64,000 nt of DNA from Amanita rubescens (lineage: Eukaryota; Basidiomycota; Agaricomycetes; Agaricales; Amanitaceae), in assembly GCA_015039365.1 (NCBI GenBank), contig WION01000005.1, positions 124,001 through 188,000 on the forward strand, written 5' to 3'. The notes below the pieces were generated by a model. That model was given only the letters and a program-made list of their open reading frames with translations, ran no database searches and was not told the DNA's origin. Positions 51,590 to 64,000 of this stretch are shown here, piece by piece (the first letter of the stretch is position 1; each line of letters starts with the position of its first letter). The translations under genes and the position numbers were made by a program.

Positions 51590-54500
51590 ATAAACTCATC
51601 GATATACATCGCGGACTTGAATTATTGCCAGTAGTAAATGCATTACGAACCTCCTGAAAATGCTCCACCAATCATTAATTATTCCGATCTATACATTTCT
51701 CCCTGAAGGTCTGCATCTGCAGACTGACTATCCCAAATTCGAGTCCGCAGCCCTGCCAGCCAGTCTCCGGCGAACCTTACTTGCGATAGCCGGTGCCAAA
51801 ATGTGTATTTCGGTCCCGCTAATTTACATAAATCTAATATCTATCATTTTGGATTTTCCTTGTCTCTAATCATAATGCTTTCGATATCTGCTAGATGATC
51901 GGACCGGTAGGTCGTAAGGGTTCCCACAAATATACAGGGACGATACAAAACATGCTGACTTCTGCGATTTTAGTTACATTAGAAGGATATGAGTCATTGC
52001 ATTGCCGCAGCGGTATTGAATAGTTGATGTTATGCAGACGGAATGAACCGCGGAAGCACTATATCCAGTCTCCTGTCTCCTATTGTGATGGCGTAATCAT
52101 GAAATGTTGACAGAATCAAGAAAGCTAAAACGCTTGGTTCGCCGGATGGAGATTGACCCGCTACTCGCGGCCGTGATTCAAAAGAAAGAGAGAAAAAAAC
52201 TTTTGAGTGTCGTACTGCACTCCGTCACGCTCGGAATTTGTAATGTGGCGTCGAGTTTCCGGAATGTGCCATACAGCAATTATCACGTTTTCAACTGCCC
52301 ACGCTACCCTCATCCTGCCTCTGGTCGCATCGAAAGTATCCATACGATTCCCGCAGTCTCGTGTTATTCTGATCACTGTTATTATTAGCCAATCAGACAA
52401 ACACGTAACGCGTACTAACTCCTTCCTTCTACAAGTCATGCCTGTATGCAGGATGCACAGGATATGGGCTCTGCACCCTTAAACTTCGCCGATGGGAAGC
52501 AAAAATGCCCCGATTACTTCACAAGGTTCACCCCGGGTAAATATCCGCCTGGCTATGTGAAACCGGCTCCTTGATTAGCGCCCCGGTCGTCGCCCCAGTG
52601 ATGTTGCACATGCACAAGGAGGGAAGAAGTATCGGCATTCGCTGTCTATTTACCGGTTCGACTTTGCCTGCGTCCCCGACATGACCGAGTCTTCGAACCA
52701 CGATCTCGGTTTATCGTCCCAAATTAGGCGGGCAAGTGCCATTATTGGATGCCACCGCAGCCTGGTTCTTTGCTCGGCGGCGAGGAGTGGGTGAGCTTCT
52801 TAAAATGCCATCTTCTCAGATTGCGGTCAGACTAGGGCGAAATAAGCGCAGTAGAGCCATTTCCTTCTCAGCGACAGGGTAAGTTGCGTGGCATTGATCA
52901 CTTGTACGTTCATAGATTAAGCACTTCTCTTTTTACCCCACCGTTGTTACCTTTCTAATCATTGTCTAGCTTCCTTTATAGTAAAAAGGCATAACGAAAA
53001 AAAAGGTAATATAACTAAACAGGGCGATACGGACCAAAAATCGACGTGTTTGCGTGGAAGCATGACCTTTTTCCTTCGGTATCTGCCCAGTCTATAGTTA
53101 CGTGCCCGGCGGTGAGGCCGATCCAACTGGTTCGATCTCGCTCCGAAGAAGGTCAGAAGGAAAGCATTCTGCTATCTTGGTCGAAAGGTTCGAATGTAAG
53201 CCACAGCAATCCTTCTTCCGGATCTGCTCCTCCCCAGGTTCACAATCATTCACCCTTCCAATGAATCTGCGTCTTGTTTACGAGTATCTATCAGTCACCC
53301 TGATAATGGCACACGATCTTCCGTGCAAGATCGCTTTGCTTACGAGTCGGTGAATCCGCTGGCTCGCGTCAGATCCAACCGGTGACGATGTAAGCCGGAA
53401 TTGCACGCCTGCGGTTCCTTTAGAATCTTACTTCTTCCTTCTCATCTATTATTCACGTCATTCACCGCCCGTTTCGTAGGTTCTAATTAACCTACGGTTG
53501 ATACTCTGTGATATATTGCAGAATCCTGCCTCCTCGGTGGGTGGGAATGACAACCGCAAAACGTGTTTCAAGAAAAAAAGGGAAAACCGCGTCCTTGAAG
53601 AGGGTTATACTCTATGACTTTGTACGTACAAGCAACAAGGTGATTATTTCTTTCAGTTTCTATCTGCGTTTGGTATCATTGCACTTTAAACAGCCCAATT
53701 CCGCAGTTCACCATTGTTCAAGCCGGCCAACTCTTTTTTTATTCTTATGGAGGCCGTGCCAACAACGGAGAGGCACCAACGCCGATTTCCAGTCCTTATT
53801 CCCTGAGTTTATTTTTTTTCCCGTTCTACCCTGCACGCGGTACTTCCATATCGTATTTCCTAGTCTCTCGCCGTTCGTGTGAAGCTACTACTACTCATAC
53901 GCCCATACCCCATGCGGCTTGTGGCGGCGGCTTGGAGACAGAACGCATGCAATTGAGCCTCATACTCGGATCACCCGGGAGGCAATCGCATGCACGCGGT
54001 CACAATGAACAATAAGAACAAGCCCAAGGAAAGAAAAAAAATAGGATAACCAGGCGGATCGCATCAAATTGACTTTTTGACGAAAAGGTTGAAAGAGAGG
54101 GGGGGGGAGGAAAACAAAGTATGATGATAATTGATGAAGATAACTGCAAACTGATAGCGTCATGCGCAACTAGTAAACTAATGTACGTGGCGCGCGCTGA
54201 GTCAAACCGACTGATTCGTAGGCAAGCTTGTCCGTGTTGCGTGCGTGTGTATCTGTATGTGGTCCGTGTGCCGTGTGCCCGTGTTATTCAACTCGCGTGT
54301 CGCATCTATGGGACTGTGACTTTTTTCAAGGTTGGGGGGGAGGTTACTATTCATAGACCCATAAAGTAATCGACATCTTATTCTGGGAATGCACCAGATA
54401 GCCGGTACGCGGCACCAGATGGACCAGTACCCCCGCATCTAAGGAACGATTGAACAGTCATCACGCAAATGCTATATCTTGCAACTGATTAAGCCTCTTG

Positions 54501-55477
54501 TAGCATCTTATGGCCGGTCTAACGACGTCTGGTGTCAAGACTATGCTATTGCGCCAGATCCCTGGCAAGGCTCTCAGGCGGACAAATTCGAAACTTACCA
54601 GGAGCAGTGGGCAAACTGAAAGCGAGTGGCGATCATAAATGTATACACATGCGTTGGTGATCCTTCTGATTCCTTGATTGAATAGAAGAGAGGAGTAGGG
54701 AACGTCAGCATTATTACTTCCTAATCGGCCCAGAATTTGCGACGAGTCTCGCCGCCTTTTGATGATACTCACACAGTCTTCTGTTTTCTGATGCAAAACT
54801 ACCGAAACAGGATTCCGTAGGCTGTGTTGCGGCCAATGATGGAATCGCGATGCTGGGGGATGTCGTGATTATCCAAAGCGTGAGCGTCATGGACATGGTT
54901 TGATATTCATCTACCTCTGGATACGTGCTGCGTGCAACTCGTTTCCATTTCCCACGGAGCGGGACGGTTCCAAAACGGTGATATTTGTGTTTTTCATTCG
55001 TAACGGAGTCGCGTAATGTGCGATACACATTAATCTATTGGTAACGTAATATAGGTATAACTGCACAATAACAAGAATGAATGACGATAGACACAGGCAC
55101 AAAGCACGGACAACCAAGCAAAGGCGAGAGCGGAGAACGGAGATAGCAGGACAGCGATGAGATGGAGCAGAGGATGGAGGGAGTGTGGTATGGAGCGTTA
55201 TGACCGCAGGTCAACGTCCGAGTCGGATCGATAACTAGCAGAGCGAGTGTGACCAAAACCAAATAACGGCAGCGGCGCGGAAAACTATCCGTACCGAAAA
55301 GGGAACAAGGCGTGATGCGAGCAGGGTTGGCGTAGGGTTACAGCTCAAAAAGAGAAAAGTCCGAGAATGTGCTTGTGGTCCCTTGTCTTTTGCGATGTGA
55401 TGCGGGTGGATGTAGGGTATTTTTGGTACAATATTATAATTCAAAGACAACGTCCGTGCGTTCAAAAGTACAAGCGG
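51590..55477. other. Long gene-poor stretch
   Basis: Nearly 3.9 kb without a gene I can support. It holds only short frames, two G-runs (near 54101-54110 and 54334-54341) and GT-rich stretches near 54240-54290. The right end is probably 3' untranslated region of the homeodomain gene; the rest may hold non-coding transcripts or regulatory DNA. Confidence 0.45.
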
Positions 55478-57191
55478 TTAGTGCGGTGCGGCATAGCCTG
55501 AGCCTGGTCCCGAGCCAGGTTGACCATCATAGTAGGTCTGCTGTGTAGTCCCTGCATGGTTGAGGCGTGGGCTAGGATCAAATGAAGAATATACACCAGT
55601 GGGTGCCGCGGGATTATGAGATCCGTGAGTAGTGAAGGGGTTATTTGACATGGATGGAGGGGCAGATAATGGCGTTAAATCAGATGATAGATAATGAGGG
55701 GAGGAAGAAGGACCTGTCGATCGGGCGCCGGTCCCGTACAGCGGCGCGATCTGACGGTTGTGGTCATAGTCAATATTGGTAGCTGGTCCCAGATGCTGAC
55801 GGTGTAAAGAAAGGCCGCTCCTGCCGTTCATATAGCTGGACGAATAATGGCCAGCAGGCGGTGGCGTCGACATGGTCGGCAAGGTCATTGGGTGGAATAA
55901 CTGAAGGGCATCAGCCGGCATTGAAGCGCGGCGCCCCAATGGGTCCACCACGTTGGACAACGAGCGGCTGCTCGGTGGAAACGGCACCGTCGTCGTTGGG
56001 TGCGAGGGCGGCCGGTGTGCGGGAGCAAGAATTCTCCTGCGAGCCTATAGATACGTAAGAACTGTGGCGCAACGCAGTAAAAAATAGAGAGACGCTCACA
56101 TTGATCATCCAGTTGGATACTTGGCTCATGCTCAGTCCAGTTGCATTGCACAACTGTTTTTTCTCTTCCTCGCTGGGATACGGATGATCCGAATGGCGGT
56201 GCAGCCAGGCCTTTAAATAATCCGTCGTCTCCTTGGGAAGTTTGCCTCTCTTCCGCGGCGGTCGGTCAACAAGCGAAGAGGTCGAGACAGAGGGCGAGAC
56301 GCGCGGCGGGGAGTTGGAGACAGCAATAGAGGGCGGCGCAGAGTTCATATTCGGCGAGTATTGCTGATTATTTCCAGGCGGCAAGGGAAAGTCCGGCGTG
56401 CTATTAGAAAAGGCCCACTCGTTCTTTATACCTGTGACAGATCTGCGATCCTGTTGACCAGAAATACGACCGGAACCGGCAAACATCTGCTGTGGCTGCG
56501 ACAATGAACCGAATGATGGATGACGCAAGCCCTCTTCATATTTTACAGCCGGGCTGCCAAGTTGACCCGGGGTTGAGCTCGGCCGCACGATTCCAGGAGG
56601 TGGGGAATCGTTCCAGGTCTCGTTTTCGTAGTAAGCAAGGCCAGGGGGTCGCTGATAATCAGACGACAGTGGCGAGTTATAATTGGAGGTGGTAAAGGCG
56701 GAGCTGGATGGAGTGGTGCCATTAGAAAGGCCAGAATTTAAGGTGTCTGCGTAAGAGCCGTCCACACCAAGTACAAAATTGGTCATGACTTTTGGCTTGG
56801 CCAGCCTGTCGCCTCCTGTTTGATCCACTTGAGGGAAGGTGTAAGAATTGAGGGAAGAAGGTGCGGAGGGCGTATACGTATGCCGTAGGGCAGACGGCTG
56901 GGGATAGGGGGAATGGCGCTGCTGTCTATTTGTATCTGGTAGGGATGCTCGCCTGGGATGTGGCTCCTCAAAGTTGGTGAGAATGGAAGGCAACTGAAGC
57001 TTGGAATGGTCGATTGTTTTGTCGTCATCGACGCTCCCTGGCTGGGAGGAATCGAGATCCCAATTATTTTGATCGGAAGGATCGTGCCTCGGTTTCTTTG
57101 ACTGTGGAGAGTCGACGGGGGAAAGGGCCCGTTTCTCGCCACGTGAAAGGACGCTGTCCGAGTCCGCGGTTGAAGTTGCGGAGCTGGACAT
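55478..57191 (-). CDS. TALE-class (KN-type) homeodomain transcription factor
   Basis: A nuclear transcription factor. Exon 1 (56100-57191) runs from MSSSATSTADSDS through a long Ser/Pro-rich region and encodes the homeodomain: RKRGKLPKETTDYLKAWL, then HSDHPYPSEEEKKQ (the extended TALE loop) and LSMSQVSNWMIN. Exon 2 (55478-56044) continues with ARRRI and a Pro/Ser/Gly-rich tail. Helix 3 reads NWMINARRRI where NWFINARRRI is usual. The open frame extends upstream to 57275, but the Met at 57191 is the likelier start because what precedes it looks non-coding. The 55-nt intron splits the recognition helix. It is unlikely to be a mating-type HD gene, as no partner lies beside it. Confidence 0.9.
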
Positions 57192-57623
57192 GCGGCGGGA
57201 GGAGTATTCGATATCCGAGTCGCTAATTAAAAAGAGTGAGCGTGAGGGGGGATGAATAAATAAATAAATATACATTATAGGGGGGGACGGGGAGAGATAG
57301 GGGAAGTCGTCGTCGTGATCTTGTTTTGCGTCGTCGGGACTATGTGGGATGAGCGTAGGGGTTGGTTAAGAGAATGAGGAACTCACAGGGTAAAGTGGAA
57401 AGCGTAGTCTGGGAGATGGGCAGAGGGAGGCATGGGGGCCCGTCCGGCGGGGGAGCTTAAGTAGTCGGTCGCGAATAGGATCCAGGAACATCATATAATG
57501 AATGAATATTTTGTGTTCACACAGCCAACGGTGATCGATACAACCACCCCGACCCAAATCGGTTATATTGCTTGATAAACTCGCGTGCCAGGCACGGACG
57601 AACTGGCTCGTTTCTCTCTCTTC
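57192..57623. other. Intergenic region upstream of the homeodomain gene
   Basis: No gene seen. It contains a short (AAAT)n-like stretch near 57253-57270 and probably the homeodomain gene promoter and the NUD1 3' end. Confidence 0.4.
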
Positions 57624-60600
57624 TCAGATCTCATCGCTCCGACGCCCTAGAATCCCTGCCAGCAACTTCTCTGCCTTCCGTCGCTCCTTCTCACTCATCT
57701 CCACCCCATCCAACATCCGAACTTTCGGGCATGCCCCCATCACAAGCCCACGGTACGCCAATCGTCCACAGTATGTCCCGTCCGGTAAATCCCGTCGAAA
57801 TTTGCTATCCAATTCTTGCCACCGCCCCCGTCCTTCGCATGGATACAATGCACCGCCCAAATCTTTCACTAATAGTGGAAGATACCACCCAAGTGTGCAA
57901 GGATTCATCCTGGTCCCCCAGTCAGTCTGCAACTATCACCGCACAATCTCCACACTTGCCTGAAATCAAACATCTCCGCCTCCGGCATCCGTTGAACCAC
58001 CCGGATCAACGCCCTGGTCCCCTGCACTCGAGACCCGATGATGCTCAGCTTTCTCAAACGTGTCAGTCCCTCCAGCGCTCGTATATCCTCCAGAAAATTG
58101 TAGTTGAGATTTAGCACCCTCAAGTTCGGTACCAGCATTGCCAACTCCTCGGGAAGCGCGGTTAGTCGACAGGCGGCTAGTTCCAGGTAAACCAGATTGT
58201 AGCAATGTTCCTCAAAGAATCCACTCTTGATGGCATTTCCTACGTAACATGGCTTAATTGCGTTTTTTTTCCATCCCACTCAAAAATACGTACCAGATAG
58301 ATACAGACGCTTCACATCGCGAACATCGCGGGTTTGAATGTTCCTGCAGTGCCTGATTTCAGCAACCCCCCCAATCAGATCATCACGAGATATCGTAAAC
58401 ATACAATGCTCGTCCCCTCTGATTCCGCAGACTTAGATTTTCTAGCTTGCTCAGCCGGTCTAATTTTACGAGCGTCACCAGCGAATTGTTATCCGCGTAT
58501 AGCGTGCGAAGATTGGGAAAAGAAGCCGCATTCAACTCCTGGAGTCGGTTCCCACTGATGCGCAAAATTCTCAGCTTGGGCATGGTTCCGCCCGTCTCTA
58601 ATTTATCCACACGATTGCTGTCTGTAATCCGTCAGGCAACGTTTGTCATCGTCATCCCTGTCACTCGCCTACATTCAACGCAATCAAAGATTGCAATGAC
58701 GCCAATCCTTCAATGCTCATTAGGCGATTCTTGCTCAAATTCAGCATTTCCAATCGGCTCCTGAATTTTAGTCTCTGAGTAAGCTAATGCGGGGTCGGCA
58801 ATGAAAACAAACCATTTGAATTGCGCGCAGTTGATGGTGGAGATCATGTTGCCTTGCAGACTAAGCTTCACAAGGCCATCCATCCGTTCAAGGCCCTCGA
58901 GGCTCGTTATTCTGTTCCCATCGGCTTTGAGTTCATGCAGATGCCGTAGGCACGCTAACTCTGTGAATCCATAATCGTCAGGACAGACCCCACGCCATAC
59001 TTGGAAAGATCATCACTTACGCCGCAACGACTCCACCTCGTTCCGGCTAATATCAAGATGCTCAAGATTGGTAAGATGACTGTACGAGGTAAGCTCTGTA
59101 AGGCTGAACAACATACAAATCAGGCATTCGAAATTAGCCGATCAGGTTAGCATGGGCACTTTTTTTTAATTAAATCATCACACCCACCAATTAGATGCAA
59201 CAGATAACGTTCTTACTGTATCAGGGACACCACTTAACCACGAAAGATGATTCGAATTTCTACCTTTCCATATCAGATGATCGTCCCGAAACTGATAGAA
59301 GGAAATGACGAACAGGTTTAGCACATCAAGTTGGGGAAGGAACTCTTTCAGGCGAGTAACACTCTCCAACTTCTTATTCGACAAATCAATTGCACTCAGC
59401 TCCTCCCAGTAAGGTTCAAACGGCTGGACATCAGTGATAACCTGTACTAAGCGATCATGCGTAACCCCGAATGAACACTCGGTCAAAAAGGTTCCATTTG
59501 CCTTGCTCCCGGTTTGTCGTGCGGAAGAAGCCTCGCCCGCGTAAGGCCTAGAGCATACTCTACTCTCTGACATATCAAGCTGATTGTGTCGACGTTCTGT
59601 CAGTGGACGCATGTCGTCTGCGCGTCCCGAGCTGCTCGTTCTGGATGGTGACTCGGACGAATCAAATTCTAAAAATTTCGGTGAACAGAAGACCGTAACT
59701 CAGGGAAACAGATGCCTACCAGAGTCAGAGTCCTCCAGTCCATTCATCATATCAGCAATACGCTTCGATCGTGCTGACACTTGGAATATTCCACTGGTCG
59801 ACGTGGCCGCCGCCTCTGCCCGTGATGCGCTTAGACCTCGAATCGGTCCTTCCCGTTTGCCATCGGAGAAGCTGACCGACCGCCGGCGCACCTGCTGCTG
59901 CGGCGTTTGAAGTCTATTATTTGCACTCTTGAGAACGGAAGCGGGCGTAGCGCTGGAACTCTTCATAGCCGACCGGACGGCGGGTGTCGCGGCCGAAGGT
60001 GACTGGTTCGGCCTGGCTGGCGTACTAGTGCTATTAATGGAGGACGGCGGTACTTGCAGGTGTGCTGGCTCCTGGGCATCGGTATTCTGCCGCTCATGTG
60101 AAACATCAATTGTTTCTAATCTCGTCCCGTTCGCAGCAGTCTCTCCAGTTTGGGCCCCACCCTCTTCTAGATCCATAGACTGATCTGGTCTTCCTTGGTA
60201 GCTATCGCCTTCCACGCCAGTCATCACGTGCACGACATGCATGGATGCATCTGTTGAAAAGCTTGTCAATTCCATCTCTTCATCGTCCACTTCTGATTGT
60301 TCCTCAATTCGGCTCATCGCCGCGGAGGCATCCTCGTCTGTCAATTGACTGGCTTCTCGTATTGGCTCGATCTCTTGACTAGTGTTTCCCGCCTCGTCTC
60401 TCAAACTTTCGATGTCGCCAAAAGGATCGTCGCTTACTTCGGTAGCGGAACCTATTTCAACACCTCTGTTGGCTTGATGGGAAGGATTTTTGATCCATTT
60501 CATTGTCACTTTGTCAAATATCATTTCGCCAAGTTTATCGGGCAGCCTAGGTATATCAGCCGGCACAATAGTTCTCATCTGAGCAGGGCCCGGATGTTTT

Positions 60601-62255
60601 ACGAGGGAGGGCGCGCTTCCCGCCGTAAGAGTAGTGCCTGATGCTGTGCTCGATGATACAAATCGATTCAGATCTTCCGTGGTGCCGTTACGGAGAGATG
60701 ACAAGGGGAATGAGGGGGCTGTGCCTCCGTGCAAAGAGCCGTGTTGCAAAGCTTGTGATTGTGATGTTGCCAACACCGGAACATTCTGGCGTAAACCATT
60801 GTCCTGTACCGACATGAGGGACACAGTATCGGTTAGATGCTGCATAGCGGAGACAGAACGCATTTGGGAGCTCCGTAAGCTAGCGGCGCGTGAAGAGTTA
60901 GAGCTACCGAGGGAGTTTGGTGGCCGGCCGGTAGAATCCCCAAGAACCGACCGTTCCTGTGATGAAATCTTATCGTCTGTAGAATAAGATACCTTGGAAG
61001 CGACTGTTTCATTAGAGAAGAGTCGTTTTTGGCCTTTCATATCATTTCTGATTTGAGCCATCAATTCCGCTGCCTGTTGACGGTATTTATTTGACGTGCT
61101 CGCTTGTGACTTCACTGTACTTGTAGTCGAAGGAGCATGGGAGGACGCTTCTACGAAAGAAGGCAGGCGCGAGGTATCTAGACAGGTAGGAGAATGAATC
61201 CGTGAAACGGTCACTGAGAACTTACCTACAGGCGCGGATGCTTCGGTATGATTGACTTTGACCTCTTGATCGCTCAAGTTCGGAGAACCCTGGCGAACGC
61301 TAGCCACTGTCGATATCGTCGAGAAGTCGCGAGCTTGTTTAATTTTCTGCATCAAAGTACGTGATTCCCCTACGTAATCTTTCCCTATTGGTTTGGGTCG
61401 GCTGATAGAGGCTCCTGCCCCATCGCCTTCTCCGTAGAAGTCGGTGCGGGGACTGAGCTTAACGCGTTTTGCGCTTCGGAGATGTGGTGTATCAATGCTC
61501 GGAACCTCAGAGACGCGAGATAAAATTGGATTACAGCTTGTCGGAGAGGGCGTAGTACCGTTTGCGGACCCCGATGGTGTGTTCATCGCAATGGAATCAA
61601 CCATGGCCGATAGTTGATCGCGCGTGTACGTATCGTATTGAAATTGAAAGAGGCGTAAGCGTGGATCTGTCGCAGGAGGTGGCGCATGCGGCGTACGTGG
61701 CGGATTAGGTGTAATTGGTACTTGTGGGAGACTATTTTGACGGGTAGACACATCTCGTGGAACTGAAAACGTAAATTTGTACGCCGTACTGGGCTTTGGT
61801 TTCTGGAATGAGAACATATTAGGAACGTAGGTTTCTAGGATATCCCCGTGCGAACCATGGGATACTGTCGCTGGTGGTCGTGCAGACGATGTCGAAGGCT
61901 TCTGTTCTGGAGGAGTTGGGGGCTCAAACATTGATTCCAGTGGTAACGGTGCAAAAATGCCTTTCATGCCCTTTTTGCTGCGACTAGGCGTCTTTGGTAA
62001 GATTGGAGCATTCTGGACATCTTCGCGAATCAAAAAAGTGCCAGCCACACGAGATGAGGAAGTAGATCTGCCAACATCAATGTCAGAGTTAACGACAATG
62101 TGAGCTGGCAGGGGCGTAGTGAAGGAAATGGACCGCGTGTTATTGTCGTCATCATCTTCACTCTGATGCTCCTCATCGGATTCCAGTTCAATCCACTCGT
62201 CTTGTAGTTCCTCTGTCTGCCACCCAGGAGCTGCCGACGCCAATGTCTGAGACAT
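57624..62255 (-). CDS. NUD1: Nud1/Cdc11-type spindle-pole scaffold with leucine-rich repeats
   Basis: Nud1/Cdc11 anchors the septation-initiation/mitotic-exit network at the spindle pole body. The first exon (about 59717-62255) encodes an acidic start (WIELESDEEHQSEDDDDNN) and about 840 mostly disordered Ser/Pro-rich residues. It includes the family motif MIFDKVTMKWIKN followed by DDPFGDIESL. The following exons encode LRR units: EELSAIDLSNKKLESV, LSWLSGVPDTVRTL, HLTNLEHLDISRNEVESL, VKLSLQGN, EMLNLSKNRLMSIEGL and others. The last exon ends with PKVRMLDGVEMSEKERR and a stop at 57624. The last intron (about 57931-57982) starts GCAAGT, a GC-AG intron. Two pairs of exon borders around 58280-58400 and 58610-58700 are approximate. 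No frame change was needed in what I could follow. Confidence 0.9.
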
Positions 62256-64000
62256 TTCTGCGGCAAATAGGAAGGATATAGGCTGTAAAAGGCGATAGAG
62301 ATGAGTACGTTCTGCCAGGCGTTGCGATTTGGCTGTTGAGCCGACGCGTGACTCTCACGTGACCGCGAAAGGCGCGTCTTTATTTGCACCTGCTTTCTTC
62401 TGAAGCTGCAGGAATTTGAAATTACGGGTTGATGATCGAGACGCCCGACAACACCCTAGTCGGGGCGATCTGTTGAACATCAAAGAAATAATTCCGCGAT
62501 TTTGACAGTTTGATATTGAACTGAGCCGGTGCGCAATTTATCCGAATCGGATTATGGTGTTGGTCGATCATCTCAGGTGACGTGATGACCAGCTCCAGTG
62601 GGATACCTGACGCAAACTGTACTCCCCAAACCCCTTGACAAGCTGCGGTCTGTACGTATGCATGTTCTCGAAAAAAGCCTCCAAGATTAGTGTCAGTTTT
62701 GATTTCTTATTTCAGGAGTTGCAGAATCAATCAATCATAATAATATAGGTACACATGCACGCCGTCTCGCGCGCGTTCACCAATAATGTATCAAACCACA
62801 TAAACTTTTACGAGTCTGTTCTCGCGTCATGGTTCTTCTTGGATGCTCAACAGAACTTCGTGTCGTCCAATAATCTCGGAGTCAAAGAATTTATGTCAAT
62901 GTTATATCCAACGTTGAGTTAATGGTACTTCTCTACGTTTAACGTTGGTATTGACCCCGATCAAGGGATTAATTAGATCTTGCAAATAGTCCTAGCAGTT
63001 ACTCTATCTTAAGCACGATCCGAGCAACCCGGCTGCCGTTAGTGAACACAAGTCGTTTGGTTGAACCCGGGTATGCCCGTTACTCAGTGACCCTGTTATC
63101 ACACCAACTCAATGGATTCGCAGGATGGCGCAGCTGCACCGGGTGGGACCACCAAAACACCTGTTAAATGACATACGATGGAGGGAACATTATTTCCCGT
63201 ATTGGACTGGTGAAAAAATAGAGATCCAGCGTTGTTTGCGGTAATGACTAACATGTTCCATAACAGGTCTTCCGTTCTTATAGCATGTGGTGGTCTGACT
63301 ACTAATAAATTTTATTAACAATCAGGAATTCGTGACGATGGGATTCAAACGAATGCGAGAAGTCAGATTATGGTTTCAATTTCCCCCTAGGGTGACAAAA
63401 TCCGCTTATCAAGCGCGACTTTTACCTTGAAGCCCGGTCCTGGTTCACCAATTTAGTCAATGGACGCAACTAGTGATCGCCGCTCATATTCGATTCCTAT
63501 GCGCTCCTTGCTATAACTATCCGTGTGAACATGCTACCCCCTCTGAGACGTGTTTGAGAAACTCCGTATATGGGCACATTGGGACTCTTTGGGACCTTGC
63601 GTGGAAGGTTCGCCTCGCCGTGGACCACAAATTCGACGATACGCATGAGTAGACCCTCGGTTATACCTCTGTTGCAAAGGGTTGTTACTCGACGAATACA
63701 CGCTTTTTCACCCTGACAGGGTATGATGGCTCAGGTGCTCGTTACTCGATTAGACAAGTCTCTTTGCCATCAGAAAGAGCAAGTTTTAGCGATTAATCAG
63801 TGCGTATTAATATCTCTCAAGTTGACCACACGTTACGCGCGGAAATAAGGCACTGCCAAGGTACCGTATCGGCGCTCTCACGAAACCAGGACTTGGTCTA
63901 TATAAAGCGGTAATCTCCGGTTGGATGCAACGGGCGCAGTCTGGGAACCGAATTGATTATTGGAGACAGGATCTCCCATAACGCTTGAACATACATCCGC
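62256..64000. other. Right flank without a supportable gene
   Basis: The first part should be the NUD1 promoter. Beyond about 62600 I see no coding motif, repeat array or RNA gene on either strand. Confidence 0.45.

Noticed and set aside
53000..55465. Many short open frames in the gene-poor stretch
   Set aside because: All under about 125 codons, no motifs, and composition with G-runs and GT-rich tracts looks non-coding.
63325..63400. tRNA-like segment on the minus strand near GGGATTCAAAC
   Set aside because: The T-loop lacks the conserved C56 and no complete cloverleaf could be drawn.

Overview
The window is nuclear DNA of a filamentous basidiomycete, most likely a mushroom-forming agaricomycete. 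I infer this from 23 genes packed on both strands, most split by many GT-AG introns of about 46-55 nt, and from the gene set. That set includes a Pkc1 with paired HR1 and C1 domains, a DASH subunit, an SH3/WW Ras exchange factor, a biliverdin-type phytochrome histidine kinase, a TALE homeodomain protein, a Nud1/Cdc11 scaffold and an NB-ARC protein with tandem kinesin-light-chain-type TPRs. No rRNA, tRNA, CRISPR or bacterial features were seen.

Layout, left to right. 0.5-5.0 kb: a GT61-type glycosyltransferase and the spliceosomal Cwf19-like protein (both minus). 5.2-14.5 kb: the ribosome-maturation GTPase Efl1/Ria1, a Cdc25-type RasGEF and the small DASH subunit Dad1 (plus). 14.7-18.5 kb: protein kinase C (minus). 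18.6-24.6 kb: an unidentified gene, an Igo1/endosulfine gene and DNA polymerase alpha subunit B (plus). 24.8-28.0 kb: the NB-ARC-TPR gene (minus), apparently broken. 28.9-33.2 kb: a CobW/ZNG1 metallochaperone (minus), a STYX-like pseudophosphatase (plus) and a HUT1-type nucleotide-sugar transporter (minus). 33.8-34.2 kb: a possible one-pass membrane protein. 34.4-39.9 kb: the phytochrome (minus). 40.0-43.8 kb: an ABHD12-like hydrolase (minus) and a BOR1-type anion transporter (plus). 44.4-51.6 kb: Iwr1 (minus), UreG (minus), Usb1 (plus) and a METTL25-like methyltransferase (minus). 51.6-55.5 kb: a long stretch with no gene I can support. 55.5-62.3 kb: the homeodomain gene and Nud1/Cdc11 (both minus). 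62.3-64 kb: nothing recognised.

The genes do not form one pathway. They are housekeeping and signalling genes, several in close head-to-head pairs that probably share promoters (5.1, 18.55, 30.5, 41.5 and 47.5 kb). Ras/PKC signalling, cell-cycle control (Igo1, Nud1, Dad1, Pol12) and RNA processing (Cwf19, Usb1, Iwr1) are well represented.

The most striking observation is that many otherwise well-conserved genes need one nucleotide removed inside an exon to keep a conserved motif in frame. I place about 18 such +1 events, several in short homopolymer runs. Neighbouring long genes (cwf19, PKC1, ABHD12) have none. When the extra base is discounted, the summed exon lengths of six genes (EFL1, RasGEF, DAD1, POL12, ZNG1, STYX) become exact multiples of three. 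Insertion-biased sequencing or assembly error is the simplest explanation; real lesions or frameshifting are the alternatives. Exon coordinates were read by hand and could be off at weak splice sites.
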